Position numbers and translations under genes: made by a program. From NCBI RefSeq assembly GCF_005491205.1, contig NZ_CP028035.1, positions 2,666,001 through 2,730,000 of the forward strand: DNA of 64,000 bases, in the 5' to 3' direction. Within the stretch, counting starts at the first letter, position 1. Each line of letters opens with the position of its first letter. Positions 28,069 through 38,441 of the stretch are shown piece by piece. The notes under the pieces are model-generated. The model saw nothing but the letters and a program-made list of their open reading frames with translations. It did not search any database and was not told where the DNA came from. This DNA comes from Nissabacter sp. SGAir0207. GTDB taxonomy: Bacteria > Pseudomonadota > Gammaproteobacteria > Enterobacterales > Enterobacteriaceae.

Positions 28069-28938
28069 TCAGTTCAGCAGTGACTTCACGGCTTCGCCGA
28101 TGTCAGCCAGGCTGCGGACGGTTTTCACACCTGCCGCTTCCAGCGCTGCGAATTTGTCGTCTGCGGTGCCTTTGCCCCCGGCAATGATGGCGCCCGCGTG
28201 GCCCATACGCTTGCCTTTCGGCGCGGTGACGCCCGCGATGTAGCCCACCACCGGCTTGGTGACGTGCTCTTTGATGTAGGCTGCCGCTTCCTCTTCCGCG
28301 TTGCCGCCGATTTCACCGATCATCACGATCACTTCAGTCTGCGGGTCTTCCTGGAACAGCTTCAGGATGTCGATGAAGTTGGAGCCTGGGATTGGGTCGC
28401 CGCCGATGCCGACGCAGCTGGACTGGCCGAAGCCGTAGTCCGTGGTCTGCTTGACCGCTTCATAGGTCAGGGTGCCAGAGCGGGAGACGATGCCCACTTT
28501 GCCCGGCTTGTGGATGTGGCCCGGCATGATGCCGATTTTGCACTCGCCCGGGGTGATGACGCCCGGGCAGTTCGGCCCGATCATGCGCGCGTCGGTCTGC
28601 TCCAGCTTGGCTTTCACCACCAGCATGTCCAGCGTCGGGATGCCTTCGGTGATGCAGATGATCAGCTTAATGCCAGCGTCCAGCGCTTCCAGAATGGAGT
28701 CTTTGCAGAACGGGGCGGGCACGTAGATCACGGACGCGGTAGCGCCGGTCTGCTCAACCGCTTCACGCACGGTGTTGAAGACTGGCAGGCCCAGATGCTC
28801 GGTGCCGCCTTTGCCCGGCGTCACACCGCCGACCATCTGGGTACCGTAGGCAATCGCCTGCTCGGAGTGGAACGTCCCCTGGCTGCCGGTGAAGCCCTGG
28901 CAGATAACTTTAGTCTCTTTATTGATTAAGATGGACAT
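28069..28938 (-). CDS. sucD: Succinyl-CoA synthetase alpha subunit
   Basis: This TCA-cycle ligase subunit carries the phosphohistidine and the CoA site. It has 289 residues: CoA-binding [15 protein letters not shown] near residue 15, and the active-site His in [17 protein letters not shown] near 247. Its start overlaps the sucC stop by one base (TAATG). Confidence 0.97.
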   Translation of the reverse strand: MSILINKETKVICQGFTGSQGTFHSEQAIAYGTQMVGGVTPGKGGTEHLGLPVFNTVREAVEQTGATASVIYVPAPFCKDSILEALDAGIKLIICITEGIPTLDMLVVKAKLEQTDARMIGPNCPGVITPGECKIGIMPGHIHKPGKVGIVSRSGTLTYEAVKQTTDYGFGQSSCVGIGGDPIPGSNFIDILKLFQEDPQTEVIVMIGEIGGNAEEEAAAYIKEHVTKPVVGYIAGVTAPKGKRMGHAGAIIAGGKGTADDKFAALEAAGVKTVRSLADIGEAVKSLLN

Positions 28939-30104
28939 TATTTCCCCTCCACTGCCGCAACAACTTGCTGAGCCGCATCCGTCAGGCTGGTCGCAGCAAT
29001 GATATTCAGGCCGCTGTCAGCCAGACGCGTGGCTCCCAGTTCGGCGTTGTTCCCTTCCAGACGCACCACCACCGGCACGCTGACACCCACTTCAGAGACC
29101 GCGCCAATGATGCCGTCGGCAATCAGGTCGCAGCGCACGATGCCGCCGAAGATGTTGACCAGCACCGCTTTCACCTTCTCATCGGAGAGGATGATTTTGA
29201 ACGCTTCGGTCACGCGCTCTTTGGTCGCGCCGCCGCCAACGTCAAGGAAGTTGGCCGGTTCGCCGCCGTGCAGCTTCACGATGTCCATGGTGCCCATCGC
29301 CAGGCCTGCGCCGTTCACCATGCAGCCGATGTTGCCATCCAGCGCCACATAGTTCAGCTCCCACTGTGCCGCGTGCGCTTCACGCGCGTCTTCCTGGCTC
29401 GGGTCCTGCATTTCGCGCAGTTCCGGCTGGCGGAACAGGGCGTTGCCATCCGCGCCCAGCTTGCCATCGAGGCAGACCAGATCGCCCTGCTTGGTGATCA
29501 CCAGCGGGTTGATCTCGATCAGCGCCAGATCGCGCTCCAGGAAGATGTTTGCCAGACCCATGAAGATCTTGGTGAACTGCTGAACCTGCTTGCCGCTCAG
29601 GCCCAGCTTGAAGGCCAGCTCGCGGCCCTGATACGGCTGCGGGCCGGTCAGCGGGTCGAGGGCCATTTTGTGGATCAGGTGCGGGGTCTCTTCCGCCACT
29701 TTTTCGATCTCCACGCCACCTTCGGTGGAGGCCATGAACACCACGCGGCGGGAGCTACGGTCAACCACGGCGCCCAGATAGAGCTCTTTCTCGATGTCGG
29801 TCGCGGCTTCCACCAGGATCTGGTGAACCGGCTGGCCATTGGCGTCCGTTTGGTAAGTCACCAGTTTTTTGCCCAGCCACTGCTCAGCGAAAGCACGGAT
29901 CTCTTCCTTGCTTTTCACGACCTTCACGCCGCCCGCTTTACCGCGGCCGCCGGCGTGTACCTGGCACTTCACCACCCACGGGCCAGCGCCAATTTTGGAC
30001 GCCGCTTCTTCCGCCTCGCGCGGGGTGTTGCAGGCGTAACCGGTCGGTACTGGCAGGCCATACCGTGCAAACAGCTGTTTTGCCTGATACTCGTGTAAGT
30101 TCAT
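28938..30104 (-). CDS. sucC: Succinyl-CoA synthetase beta subunit
   Basis: This ADP-forming subunit with an ATP-grasp domain has 388 residues, the E. coli length. It begins [20 protein letters not shown]; nucleotide-site [17 protein letters not shown] lies near 46, and the subunit interface motif [14 protein letters not shown] near 320. It forms the alpha2beta2 enzyme with SucD. Confidence 0.97.
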   Translation of the reverse strand: MNLHEYQAKQLFARYGLPVPTGYACNTPREAEEAASKIGAGPWVVKCQVHAGGRGKAGGVKVVKSKEEIRAFAEQWLGKKLVTYQTDANGQPVHQILVEAATDIEKELYLGAVVDRSSRRVVFMASTEGGVEIEKVAEETPHLIHKMALDPLTGPQPYQGRELAFKLGLSGKQVQQFTKIFMGLANIFLERDLALIEINPLVITKQGDLVCLDGKLGADGNALFRQPELREMQDPSQEDAREAHAAQWELNYVALDGNIGCMVNGAGLAMGTMDIVKLHGGEPANFLDVGGGATKERVTEAFKIILSDEKVKAVLVNIFGGIVRCDLIADGIIGAVSEVGVSVPVVVRLEGNNAELGATRLADSGLNIIAATSLTDAAQQVVAAVEGK

Positions 30105-30186
30105 GATCTTCTATCCATTCAGGTCTGAAAGATTCAGCCGCCCCGCCAGCCCGTCGTGGGCCGGGGCACGGCCAGATGAAAGTATC

Positions 30187-30205
30187 GGGCGCCCGCGTGG
30201 CGCCC
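30187..30205. other. Intercistronic hairpin sucB-sucC
   Basis: GGGCGCC / GGCGCCC forms a strong stem just after the sucB stop, within a 108-bp GC-rich spacer that holds further partial dyads. Without a T run it is more likely an mRNA stability or processing element than a terminator. Confidence 0.5.
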
Positions 30206-30212
30206 GTTTGGC

Positions 30213-31445
30213 TTAGACGTCCAGCAGCAGGCGAGCCGGATCTTCCAGCATCTCTTTGATGGTGACCAGGAAGCCCACGGACTCACGGCCATCAATCAGG
30301 CGGTGGTCATAGGAGAGCGCCAGGTACATCATCGGCAGAATCACTACCTGACCGTTGACCGCCATCGGGCGATCCTTGATCGCGTGCATCCCGAGGATGG
30401 CGCTCTGCGGCGGGTTGATGATCGGGGTGGACATCAGTGAACCGAAGACGCCGCCGTTGGTGATGGTGAAGTTACCCCCGGTCAGCTCTTCCACTTTCAG
30501 CTTGCCATCACGGCCCTTGACTGCCAGCTCCTTGATGCTCTTCTCGATGTCGGCCATGCCGAGAGTATCGATGTCACGCAGCACTGGGGTCACCAGACCG
30601 CGCGGCGTGGAGACGGCGATGCTGATGTCAAAGTAGTTGTGGTAGACCACGTCATCGCCATCGATGGAGGCGTTGACTTCCGGGAAGCGTTTCAGCGCTT
30701 CCACCACTGCTTTCAGGTAGAAGGACATGAAGCCCAGACGCACGCCGTGGCGCTTCTCGAAGGACTCGCCATACTGCTTACGCAAGTCCATGATCGGCTT
30801 CATGTTGATTTCGTTGAAGGTGGTCAGCATCGCGGTGCTGTTTTTCGCTTCCAGCAGGCGTTCTGCCACACGCTTGCGCAGGCGGGTCATCGGCACGCGC
30901 TTCTCGCTGCGGCTGCCGAGCGCCGGGGCTGGCTCGCTGCTGCCCTTGGCGGTCTCTGGCGCGCGGGCGGCCGGTTGGTCAGACTTGGCCTTCGCCAGGT
31001 GCTGCTCCACGTCCTCACGCGTCAGGCGGCCACCGACACCGCTGCCCTTGATGGCAGAGGCGTCGAGGTTGTGCTCGGCGATCAGGCGGCGGATGGCCGG
31101 GCTGAGGGCGTCGTTGCTCTCCTCATCCAGGCTGGCGGTCTGGCGCTGGGCCGGGGTCGGCGCGTTGTTCTGCACCTTGTCTTCGCTCGGTTTGCCGCTG
31201 CTGTTGCCAGGGCGCAGGCGCGCCAGGATCTGGCGGGAGGTCACGGTCGCGCCCTCATCTTCCAGTACGCTGTCCAGAACGCCAGCTTCTACCGCTGGCA
31301 CTTCCAGCACCACTTTATCGGTTTCGATTTCCACCAATACTTCATCACGCTCCACGCTGTCGCCCGGCTTTTTGTGCCAGGTGGCGACGGTGGCATCGGC
31401 GACCGATTCAGGCAGGTCAGGAACCAGAATATCTACGCTACTCAT
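30213..31445 (-). CDS. sucB: Dihydrolipoyl succinyltransferase (E2 of 2-oxoglutarate dehydrogenase)
   Basis: The 410-residue E2 core starts with a lipoyl domain (lipoylated Lys in [14 protein letters not shown] near residue 44). An Ala/Pro linker follows, then the E1/E3-binding domain ([20 protein letters not shown] near 115-135), and the catalytic domain ending with the SYDHRLIDG active-site motif near 375. It lies 16 bp after sucA. Confidence 0.97.
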   Translation of the reverse strand: MSSVDILVPDLPESVADATVATWHKKPGDSVERDEVLVEIETDKVVLEVPAVEAGVLDSVLEDEGATVTSRQILARLRPGNSSGKPSEDKVQNNAPTPAQRQTASLDEESNDALSPAIRRLIAEHNLDASAIKGSGVGGRLTREDVEQHLAKAKSDQPAARAPETAKGSSEPAPALGSRSEKRVPMTRLRKRVAERLLEAKNSTAMLTTFNEINMKPIMDLRKQYGESFEKRHGVRLGFMSFYLKAVVEALKRFPEVNASIDGDDVVYHNYFDISIAVSTPRGLVTPVLRDIDTLGMADIEKSIKELAVKGRDGKLKVEELTGGNFTITNGGVFGSLMSTPIINPPQSAILGMHAIKDRPMAVNGQVVILPMMYLALSYDHRLIDGRESVGFLVTIKEMLEDPARLLLDV

Positions 31446-31461
31446 TATCTATCCTTATGTA

Positions 31462-34269
31462 TTAATCAACGTTCAGCGCGTCATTGACCAGAGCTTGTTG
31501 CTGTTTCTGGTGAACGGACATGTAGCCCACTGCCGGCGAGGCAGAAGCCGCACGCCCGGCGTAACGTAAAGAAGCCCCGAAAGGAATCACTTCACGGAAG
31601 TTGTGCTGGCTGCAATACCAGGCACCCTGGTTCAGTGGCTCTTCCTGGCACCAGACGAAGTCATGCACGTGCGCGTACTGCTCCAGCACCGCCTGCACCG
31701 CCTGATGAGGGAACGGGTAGAGCTGCTCAATGCGGATGATTGCCACATTGGTCTGCTCATTTTTGCGGCGCTGTTCCAGCAGGTCGTAGTAGACCTTGCC
31801 AGAGCACATCACCACACGTTTAACCTGTTTTGGATCCAGTTCGTCAATCTCGCCGATGGCTGGCTGGAAGCTGCCGTTCGCCAGCTCATCCAGGCTGGAG
31901 ACCGCCAGCGGGTGGCGCAGCAGGGATTTCGGCGACATCACCACCAGCGGGCGACGCATACCGCGCAGCGCCTGACGGCGCAGCATGTGGTAGACCTGTG
32001 CCGGGGTGGACGGGATGCAGACCTGCATGTTCTGCTCAGCGCAGAGTTGCAGGTAGCGCTCCAGACGCGCGGAGGAGTGCTCCGGCCCCTGCCCTTCGTA
32101 GCCGTGTGGCAGCAGCATCACCAGCCCGCACATCCGGCCCCACTTCTGCTCGCCGGAGCTGATGAACTGGTCGATCACCACCTGCGCGCCGTTGGCGAAG
32201 TCACCGAACTGCGCTTCCCAGATGGTCAGGGTGCGCGGCTCTGCGGTGGCGTAGCCATATTCAAACGCCAGCACCGCTTCCTCAGAGAGCACGGAGTCCC
32301 ACACGCGGAACACGCCCTGGCTGTTGTGGATGTGGTTCAGCGGCACGTAGACCGCGCCGTTGCGCTGGTTGTGGATCACCGCATGGCGGTGGAAGAAGGT
32401 GCCACGGCCGCTGTCCTCGCCGGAGAGACGCACGGGCACGCCCTCATCCACCAGCGTGGCGTAGGCCAGGTTCTCCGCGCCGCCCCAGTCGAACAGCTTG
32501 TTGCCTTCGGCCATCTCTTTGCGGTCGTTGTAGATCTTGGCGACACGTGCCTGCACCTCCACCCCGTCCGGGATGGCGCTGATGCGGCGGGCCAGATCCT
32601 GCAAGCGCTTCATCTCTACTTTGTTCGGGTACGGCTCATCCCACTCGTGGTTGAGGTACGGCGACCAGGTAAAGGAGTGCATGTTCATCGGGCGCCACTC
32701 TTCTACCACGCAATCGCCGCGGTCGAGGGCATCCCGGTACAGGTTGATCATTTCCGTGGCATCTTCCAGGCTGGCAACCTGCGTCTCGCTCAGGCGGTCA
32801 GCATAGAGTTTGCGCGGCGTCGGATGCTTCTTGATCTTCGCGTACATCAGCGGCTGGGTCGCGCTCGGCTCATCGGCCTCGTTGTGGCCGTGGCGGCGGT
32901 AGCAGACCAGATCGATCATCACGTCGCGCTTGAAGGTGTTACGGAAATCCAACGCCAGACGGGTGACAAAGGCCACCGCTTCCGGATCGTCCGCGTTGAC
33001 GTGGAAGATCGGTGCCTGCACCATCTTCGCGATGTCGGTGCAGTACTCGGTGGAGCGCGCGTCCTGCGGGTTGGAGGTGGTGAAGCCCACCTGGTTGTTG
33101 ATGACGATGCGCACGGTGCCACCCACTTCGTAGCCGCGGGCCTGAGACATGTTCAGCGTCTCTTGCACCACGCCCTGACCGGCAATCGCCGCGTCACCGT
33201 GGATGGTGATCGGCAGCACCATGTTGCTGCGCGCCTCGTCGAGGCGGTCGCGGCGGGCGCGAACCGAGCCCATCACCACCGGGCTGACGATCTCCAGGTG
33301 CGACGGGTTGAACGCCAGCGCCAAGTGCACCATGCCGCCCTCGGTCTCGACGTCGGAGGAGAAGCCCATGTGGTACTTCACGTCACCGGTGCCGAGGTGC
33401 TCTTTGTGCTTGCCGGCGAACTCATCGAACAGCTCTTCGGTCTTCTTGCCGAGCACGTTGATCAGCACGTTCAGGCGGCCGCGGTGCGCCATGCCCAGCA
33501 CCACTTCGCGCGTGCCGTTCTTGCCAGCGTGGCGGATCATCTCTTTCAGCATCGTCACCAGCGAATCGCCACCCTCAAGGGAGAAACGTTTCGCGCCGGG
33601 GAATTTCGCGCCCAGATAGCGCTCCAGCCCTTCGGCGGCCGTCAGCTCTTTCAGGAAGCGCTTCTTCTCTTCGCTGCTGAAGGAGGGCAGCCCCAATACC
33701 GACTCGATACGCTGCTGGATCCAGCGCTTCTCTTCGGTGTTGGTGATGTGCATGTACTCCGCGCCGACCGGGCCGCAGTAGGTCTGCTTCAGCGCCTTGT
33801 ACAGCTCGCCGAGCTGCATGGTGTCCTTGCCGATGGCAAAGGAGCCGACGTTGAAGGTCTCCTGGAAATCCGCCTCGGAGAGGTTGTGGTAGGCCGGGTC
33901 CAGATCGGGCACCGTCTCGCGCTGCCACAGGCCGAGGGGATCAAGGTTGGCCTGCTGATGGCCGCGGAAGCGGAAGGCGTTGATCAACTGCAACACTTTC
34001 ACCTGTTTGGCGTCCGTGTCTGGATCATTGATTGCCGCGGAGTAACGGGACGTGTCTTTCGCCAGACGGCGGAAGTAGTCCCGGGTTTTCGAGTGGAGCT
34101 GATCGGGTTTTACACCCGCGGTGGGTAGCTGTTGGAAAATAGAACGCCAGCTATCTTCAACGGAGCCCGGATCGGTTAAGAAGTCTTCATAGAGCTGCTC
34201 TATGTAAGACTGGTTCGCGCCCGCCAGATAGGAGGAATCCAGCCAGGCCTTCATTGCGCCGTTCTGCAT
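31462..34269 (-). CDS. sucA: 2-oxoglutarate dehydrogenase E1
   Basis: This thiamine-diphosphate-dependent decarboxylase of the TCA cycle has 935 residues from ATG 34269 (MQNGAMKAWLDSSYLAGANQ). A second ATG directly upstream (34272) would add one residue; the chosen start matches E. coli and gives better spacing to AAGGG. The motifs VLGMAHRGRLNVL, GDAAIAGQGVVQE with its ThDP-Mg site, and ALRGMRRPLVVMSPKSLLRH are present. Confidence 0.96.
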   Translation of the reverse strand: MQNGAMKAWLDSSYLAGANQSYIEQLYEDFLTDPGSVEDSWRSIFQQLPTAGVKPDQLHSKTRDYFRRLAKDTSRYSAAINDPDTDAKQVKVLQLINAFRFRGHQQANLDPLGLWQRETVPDLDPAYHNLSEADFQETFNVGSFAIGKDTMQLGELYKALKQTYCGPVGAEYMHITNTEEKRWIQQRIESVLGLPSFSSEEKKRFLKELTAAEGLERYLGAKFPGAKRFSLEGGDSLVTMLKEMIRHAGKNGTREVVLGMAHRGRLNVLINVLGKKTEELFDEFAGKHKEHLGTGDVKYHMGFSSDVETEGGMVHLALAFNPSHLEIVSPVVMGSVRARRDRLDEARSNMVLPITIHGDAAIAGQGVVQETLNMSQARGYEVGGTVRIVINNQVGFTTSNPQDARSTEYCTDIAKMVQAPIFHVNADDPEAVAFVTRLALDFRNTFKRDVMIDLVCYRRHGHNEADEPSATQPLMYAKIKKHPTPRKLYADRLSETQVASLEDATEMINLYRDALDRGDCVVEEWRPMNMHSFTWSPYLNHEWDEPYPNKVEMKRLQDLARRISAIPDGVEVQARVAKIYNDRKEMAEGNKLFDWGGAENLAYATLVDEGVPVRLSGEDSGRGTFFHRHAVIHNQRNGAVYVPLNHIHNSQGVFRVWDSVLSEEAVLAFEYGYATAEPRTLTIWEAQFGDFANGAQVVIDQFISSGEQKWGRMCGLVMLLPHGYEGQGPEHSSARLERYLQLCAEQNMQVCIPSTPAQVYHMLRRQALRGMRRPLVVMSPKSLLRHPLAVSSLDELANGSFQPAIGEIDELDPKQVKRVVMCSGKVYYDLLEQRRKNEQTNVAIIRIEQLYPFPHQAVQAVLEQYAHVHDFVWCQEEPLNQGAWYCSQHNFREVIPFGASLRYAGRAASASPAVGYMSVHQKQQQALVNDALNVD

Positions 34270-34399
34270 CATGATCCCTTAAGCTTTGAAGCTTTAGTTT
34301 TCGCCGTGGTTAACATACATCGTCGTGCCGTACAAACGGTGTGCCGTCATTACGGTTCATGCATTACGGGTGTGCGCTCACGGCGCCCCGGCCCGTAAA

Positions 34400-34485
34400 G
34401 GAACCTTTGGAAGCGGTCACGCGCGGCCGCTTTCAAAGGTTTCCTGGCCTGAGTGTTGCGCCGGGGGCCAGTTGGCCCCCGGCGC
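34400..34485. other. Two strong dyads between sdhB and sucA
   Basis: The first is an imperfect palindrome, GGAACCTTTGGAAGCGG against CCGCTTTCAAAGGTTTCC (34400-34444). The second is a perfect 12-bp stem, GCGCCGGGGGCC / GGCCCCCGGCGC with loop AGTT (34458-34485), directly after the sdhB stop. No T run follows, so read-through to sucA is likely. These may set the relative levels of sdh and suc mRNA. Confidence 0.65.
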
Positions 34486-34492
34486 ACGGGGA

Positions 34493-35209
34493 TCAGGCGC
34501 CCCGTTGCAACAGCATGGACTTGATGTGCCCAATTGCCTTGGTCGGGTTCAGCCCTTTCGGGCAGACGCTGACGCAGTTCATGATACTGTGGCAGCGGAA
34601 CACGCTGAAGGCATCGCTCAGGCCATCCAGACGCGACTGGGTTTCAGTGTCGCGGCTATCGATCAGGAAGCGGTAGGCCGCCAGCAGCCCGGCCGGGCCG
34701 ATGAACTTGTCCGGGTTCCACCAGAATGATGGGCAGGAGGTGGAGCAGCAAGCACAGAGAATACACTCGTACAGGCCATCCAGCTTCGCCCGGTCTTCCG
34801 GCATCTGCAAGTATTCACGCGCCGGCGGATTTTTCTGATCATTCAACAGGTAAGGCTTAATCTTCTCATACTGCTTATAGAATTGTCCCATGTCTACGAC
34901 CAGATCGCGGATCACGGGCAATCCGGGCAGTGGACGGATCACTATCTTCTTGTTGCCGTTGCGCAGCGCCGACAGCGGCGTGATGCACGCCAGGCCGTTT
35001 TTGCCATTCATGTTGAGGCCATCGGAGCCGCATACCCCTTCACGGCAGGAGCGGCGGAAGGTCAGCATCGCGTCCTGCTCCTTCAGCAGGATCAGCGCGT
35101 CCAGCAACATCATGTCGCGGCCCTCTTCGGCCTCCAGCACATAATCCTTCATGTACGGTGCATCATCGACATCAGGGTTGTAGCGGTAGATCGAGAATTC
35201 AATTTTCAT
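34493..35209 (-). CDS. sdhB: Succinate dehydrogenase iron-sulfur subunit
   Basis: This subunit carries electrons from the flavin to quinone in complex II. It has 238 residues, with the [2Fe-2S] cysteines in SCREGVCGSDG near residue 55 and the cluster ligands CILCACCSTSC near 149 and CHSIMNCVSVCPKG near 206. It lies 27 bp after sdhA. Confidence 0.97.
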   Translation of the reverse strand: MKIEFSIYRYNPDVDDAPYMKDYVLEAEEGRDMMLLDALILLKEQDAMLTFRRSCREGVCGSDGLNMNGKNGLACITPLSALRNGNKKIVIRPLPGLPVIRDLVVDMGQFYKQYEKIKPYLLNDQKNPPAREYLQMPEDRAKLDGLYECILCACCSTSCPSFWWNPDKFIGPAGLLAAYRFLIDSRDTETQSRLDGLSDAFSVFRCHSIMNCVSVCPKGLNPTKAIGHIKSMLLQRGA

Positions 35210-35236
35210 CTAATACTCCTGTGCACCATGCGCCAA

Positions 35237-37003
35237 CTAGTAGGTACGCGCTTTCGGCGGGAAGGCCGGGCGCAGTTTTGGCTGCATGTTCACTTCGCGA
35301 CGGGTCATGCTTTCATTTTGCGGCTCATAGAGCGTATGGCACAGCCAGTTCTCATCATCCCGCTCCGGGTAGTCGAAGCGGCTGTGCGCCCCGCGGCTCT
35401 CGGTACGGAAGTTGGCGGACACCGCCGTGGAGAAGGCCGTCTCCATCAAGTTATCCAGCTCCAAACACTCGATGCGCTGGGTGTTGAACTCGGTGGAGGT
35501 GTCATCCAGACGGGCGTTTTTCAGGCGCTCACGGATCTCTTTCAGTTCGGCCAGTCCCTTCGCCATCGCGTCACCCTCACGGAAGACGGAGAAGTTGTTC
35601 TGCATACAGGCTTGCAGCGCCTTGCGGATCTCCACCGGGTCTTCGCCGGAGCGGGTATTGTTCCAGCGGTTGAGGCGGGTCAGCGAGGCCTCGATATCCG
35701 AGTCGCTGGCGTCGCGCAGCGTGCCCTGCTCCATCAGCGACTCTTGCAGGTGCATCCCGGCCGCACGGCCAAACACCACCAGGTCGAGCAGCGAGTTGCC
35801 GCCGAGGCGGTTGGCACCGTGCACCGACACGCAGGCGATCTCGCCCACCGCGAACAGCCCCGGAATCACCTCATCCTCGCCCTTGGCGTTGAGGCGCAGT
35901 GCCTGACCGCTCACCTTGGTCGGGATACCGCCCATCATGTAGTGGCAGGTCGGAATGACTGGAATTGGCTCTTTTACCGGGTCAACGTGGGCGAAGGTGC
36001 GGGACAGCTCAAGGATGCCCGGCAGGCGGGACTCCAGCACATCTTTGCCAAGGTGGTCGAGTTTCAGCTTGGCGTGCGGGCCCCACGGGCCATCGCAGCC
36101 ACGCCCTTCGCGGATCTCGATCATGATGGAACGTGCCACCACGTCGCGGCCCGCCAAATCTTTGGCGTTCGGCGCGTAACGCTCCATGAAGCGCTCGCCA
36201 TCCTTGTTCAGCAGGTAACCGCCCTCGCCGCGGCACCCTTCGGTCACCAGTACGCCCGCGCCAGCGATGCCGGTCGGGTGGAACTGCCACATCTCCATGT
36301 CCTGCACCGGCACACCGGCGCGCAGCGCCATGCCGACGCCGTCACCGGTATTGATGTGGGCGTTGGTGGTGGACTGGTAGATACGGCCCGCGCCGCCGGT
36401 GGCCAGCACCGTGGCCTTCGCCTTGAAGTAGACCACCTCACCGGTTTCGATGCAGATGGCGGTACAGCCCAGCACGTCGCCATCCTGGTTCTTCACCAGA
36501 TCCAGCGCGTACCACTCGGAGAAGATGGTGGTGCCGTTCTTCAGGTTCTGTTGGTAGAGCGTGTGCAGCAGCGCGTGGCCGGTACGGTCAGCCGCCGCCG
36601 CAGTGCGTGCCGCCTGCTCGCCGCCGAAGTTCTTCGACTGGCCGCCGAACGGGCGCTGGTAGACGCGGCCATCCTCCAGACGGGAGAACGGCAGGCCCAT
36701 GTGCTCCAGCTCCAGAATCGCTTCCGGGCCGGTTTTGCACATATATTCGATGGCGTCCTGATCACCGATGTAGTCGGAACCCTTCACCGTGTCATACATG
36801 TGCCACTCCCAGTTGTCCTCATGGCTGTTGCCGAGGGCCACGGTGATGCCGCCTTGGGCGGAGACCGTGTGGGAGCGGGTTGGGAAGACCTTGGACACCA
36901 GGGCACAGGAGAGGCCCATCTGTGAAATTTGTAGCGCCGCGCGCATACCTGCGCCGCCGGCACCGACGACCACTGCATCAAACTCTCTGACTGGCAGTTT
37001 CAT
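35237..37003 (-). CDS. sdhA: Succinate dehydrogenase flavoprotein subunit
   Basis: This 588-residue flavoprotein oxidises succinate to fumarate. The FAD-binding start is [17 protein letters not shown], with covalently flavinylated His45 in [11 protein letters not shown] and the active-site region [12 protein letters not shown]. The gene starts directly after the sdhD stop. Length equals E. coli SdhA. Confidence 0.98.
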   Translation of the reverse strand: MKLPVREFDAVVVGAGGAGMRAALQISQMGLSCALVSKVFPTRSHTVSAQGGITVALGNSHEDNWEWHMYDTVKGSDYIGDQDAIEYMCKTGPEAILELEHMGLPFSRLEDGRVYQRPFGGQSKNFGGEQAARTAAAADRTGHALLHTLYQQNLKNGTTIFSEWYALDLVKNQDGDVLGCTAICIETGEVVYFKAKATVLATGGAGRIYQSTTNAHINTGDGVGMALRAGVPVQDMEMWQFHPTGIAGAGVLVTEGCRGEGGYLLNKDGERFMERYAPNAKDLAGRDVVARSIMIEIREGRGCDGPWGPHAKLKLDHLGKDVLESRLPGILELSRTFAHVDPVKEPIPVIPTCHYMMGGIPTKVSGQALRLNAKGEDEVIPGLFAVGEIACVSVHGANRLGGNSLLDLVVFGRAAGMHLQESLMEQGTLRDASDSDIEASLTRLNRWNNTRSGEDPVEIRKALQACMQNNFSVFREGDAMAKGLAELKEIRERLKNARLDDTSTEFNTQRIECLELDNLMETAFSTAVSANFRTESRGAHSRFDYPERDDENWLCHTLYEPQNESMTRREVNMQPKLRPAFPPKARTY

Positions 37004-37351
37004 TTACACTCCCCACACCACGATGGTTCCATAGATTAAGTACACGAACAGCAGCAGGACGATGGCCAGCTGGATCGTCAGGCGCAACGCCAACGGCTTG
37101 ATATAGTCCGTCAGCACCTGCCACATGCCGATCCAGGTGTGAACCAGGGTCGAGAGCAGCGTCAGCAGGGTGAACACTTTGGTGGTGGAAGAGGCAAAGA
37201 AATCATGCCAGACGGCATAGGTGAGTGGCGGGGCGATGAGGAAAAAGCCCACGATATAGATGATATACAGGGTGATGACGATGGACGAGGCCCGGATTAG
37301 AAGCCAGTCGTGCACGCCATTGCGCCCCAATGCTGAAACATTGCTTACCAT
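37004..37351 (-). CDS. sdhD: Succinate dehydrogenase membrane anchor SdhD
   Basis: A 115-residue three-span anchor sharing haem b556 and the quinone site with SdhC. ATG 37351 ([20 protein letters not shown]) matches E. coli in position and length. His ligand region [17 protein letters not shown] is present. It overlaps the sdhC stop by 7 bases; a longer frame upstream is a shadow of sdhC. Confidence 0.96.
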   Translation of the reverse strand: MVSNVSALGRNGVHDWLLIRASSIVITLYIIYIVGFFLIAPPLTYAVWHDFFASSTTKVFTLLTLLSTLVHTWIGMWQVLTDYIKPLALRLTIQLAIVLLLFVYLIYGTIVVWGV

Positions 37352-37722
37352 ACCCAAACTCCAGCCAGAATTGACAGCACGACGGTGACCACCATAGCCA
37401 CTTGGGCTGTGCGGGTACCGGCGGCCAGACTCTCTTCGATCATGCCAAAATCCATCATCAGGTGGCGGATGCCCGCGCAGGTGTGGTAGGCAAGTGCAGT
37501 CAGGATGCCCCAAAATATGAATTTAACGAACCCACTATTCATAATGGCAGCGGCCTGCGCAAACCCTTCCGGAGAGGAGAGGGAGATGCCCAGAAGCCAC
37601 AGGAGGATACCGACCGCTACGAAGCTGATTACGCCAGAGACTCGGTGTAAAATTGACGCTATCGCAGCAACAGGAAACCGGATCGTTTGCAGATCCAGAT
37701 TGACAGGTCTTTGTTTTTTCAC
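37345..37722 (-). CDS. sdhC: Succinate dehydrogenase cytochrome b556 subunit SdhC
   Basis: A 125-residue three-span subunit that begins at GTG ([19 protein letters not shown]). An in-frame stop lies two codons upstream, so the four-residue longer N-terminus of E. coli SdhC (MIRN) cannot be made. The quinone-site Ser/Arg region SILHRVSGV and the haem-ligand His in [15 protein letters not shown] are present. It is first in the sdhCDAB-sucABCD operon. Confidence 0.95.
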   Translation of the reverse strand: MKKQRPVNLDLQTIRFPVAAIASILHRVSGVISFVAVGILLWLLGISLSSPEGFAQAAAIMNSGFVKFIFWGILTALAYHTCAGIRHLMMDFGMIEESLAAGTRTAQVAMVVTVVLSILAGVWVW

Positions 37723-38441
37723 GGATTAGCCCACACAGCTCTTATTATTTTCCTTCCTCCGGCCTGGGTGGGGATCAGACAGCGTTAAGAGCCTTGGCCC
37801 TTCACGTCACGCGCTCAAACATCAACGTCCACTGTGCTTAAACGGCGCGGTCTTATTAACGCTGGGTGCTCCTACTTCAGGGTGTTCCGGAGACCTGGCG
37901 GCAGTATAGGCTGTTCACATTCCCATTACAATTCCCACACAAATGCTTTGGTCACATTTGACCAAAACAGTGATCTGGGTCATAGATTTCACAAATGATA
38001 CAAATTTAATTATGGAGTTTGACATTAGATCAACATTTCCATTACATATAGGCAAGCAATCTCCCCTATGACCTGAGGCTTATCAGATGGCTCTTCCCTG
38101 GTCGCCTAAGTTATGCAACAGTGTATTAACGGAACACGTGCCATTTGTGATGACAATTGAAAGGCCCTCACAGGGCTTAGCACACCGCACGTTGAGCGAT
38201 GTCGTAGGGTGAGGCGTTCTATCACCCCGAGATTACTGAGTCGTTAACAACCAGGAACACAGCTTGTCAGCCCTCTACTGGTCAGCCACAGTGTCCGGTC
38301 TTCCGGACTGGGCCGCATGCCATGAACGCTGTACCCCTCCCCATTTACAGCCGCTCATGCACCGACAGGCATCCGGTATTCCCGGAGAACGGGCCTCGGT
38401 TGTAACAGATTTTAATAATAAGGCGCTAAGGAGACAGTAAA
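37723..38441. promoter_or_regulatory. Divergent control region sdhC / gltA
   Basis: This 719-bp gene-free region is AT-rich in its middle (37900-38060). It should contain the promoters of both TCA operons. A perfect 20-bp dyad lies at 37947-37966. TTGACATTAGATCAA near 38019 resembles an FNR site with one extra spacer base. Short open frames here lack coding features. Confidence 0.6.
37947..37966. promoter_or_regulatory. Perfect dyad TTTGGTCA-N4-TGACCAAA
   Basis: Two exact 8-base arms with a 4-base spacer lie about 225 bp upstream of sdhC and 475 bp upstream of gltA. This looks like a dimeric regulator's operator. It does not match CRP, FNR or PdhR spacing, so the regulator is not named. Confidence 0.5.

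Noticed and set aside
31603..34128. 841-codon open frame on the plus strand opposite sucA
   Set aside because: Mirror of a highly conserved gene in a GC-rich genome; His/Val/Arg-rich translation with no domain pattern.
34883..36925. 680-codon plus-strand frame opposite sdhB/sdhA
   Set aside because: Shadow of the antisense genes; no recognisable motif and no ribosome site.
37723..38441. FNR site TTGACATTAGATCAA near sdhC/gltA
   Set aside because: The half-sites are five bases apart instead of four and one half is imperfect.
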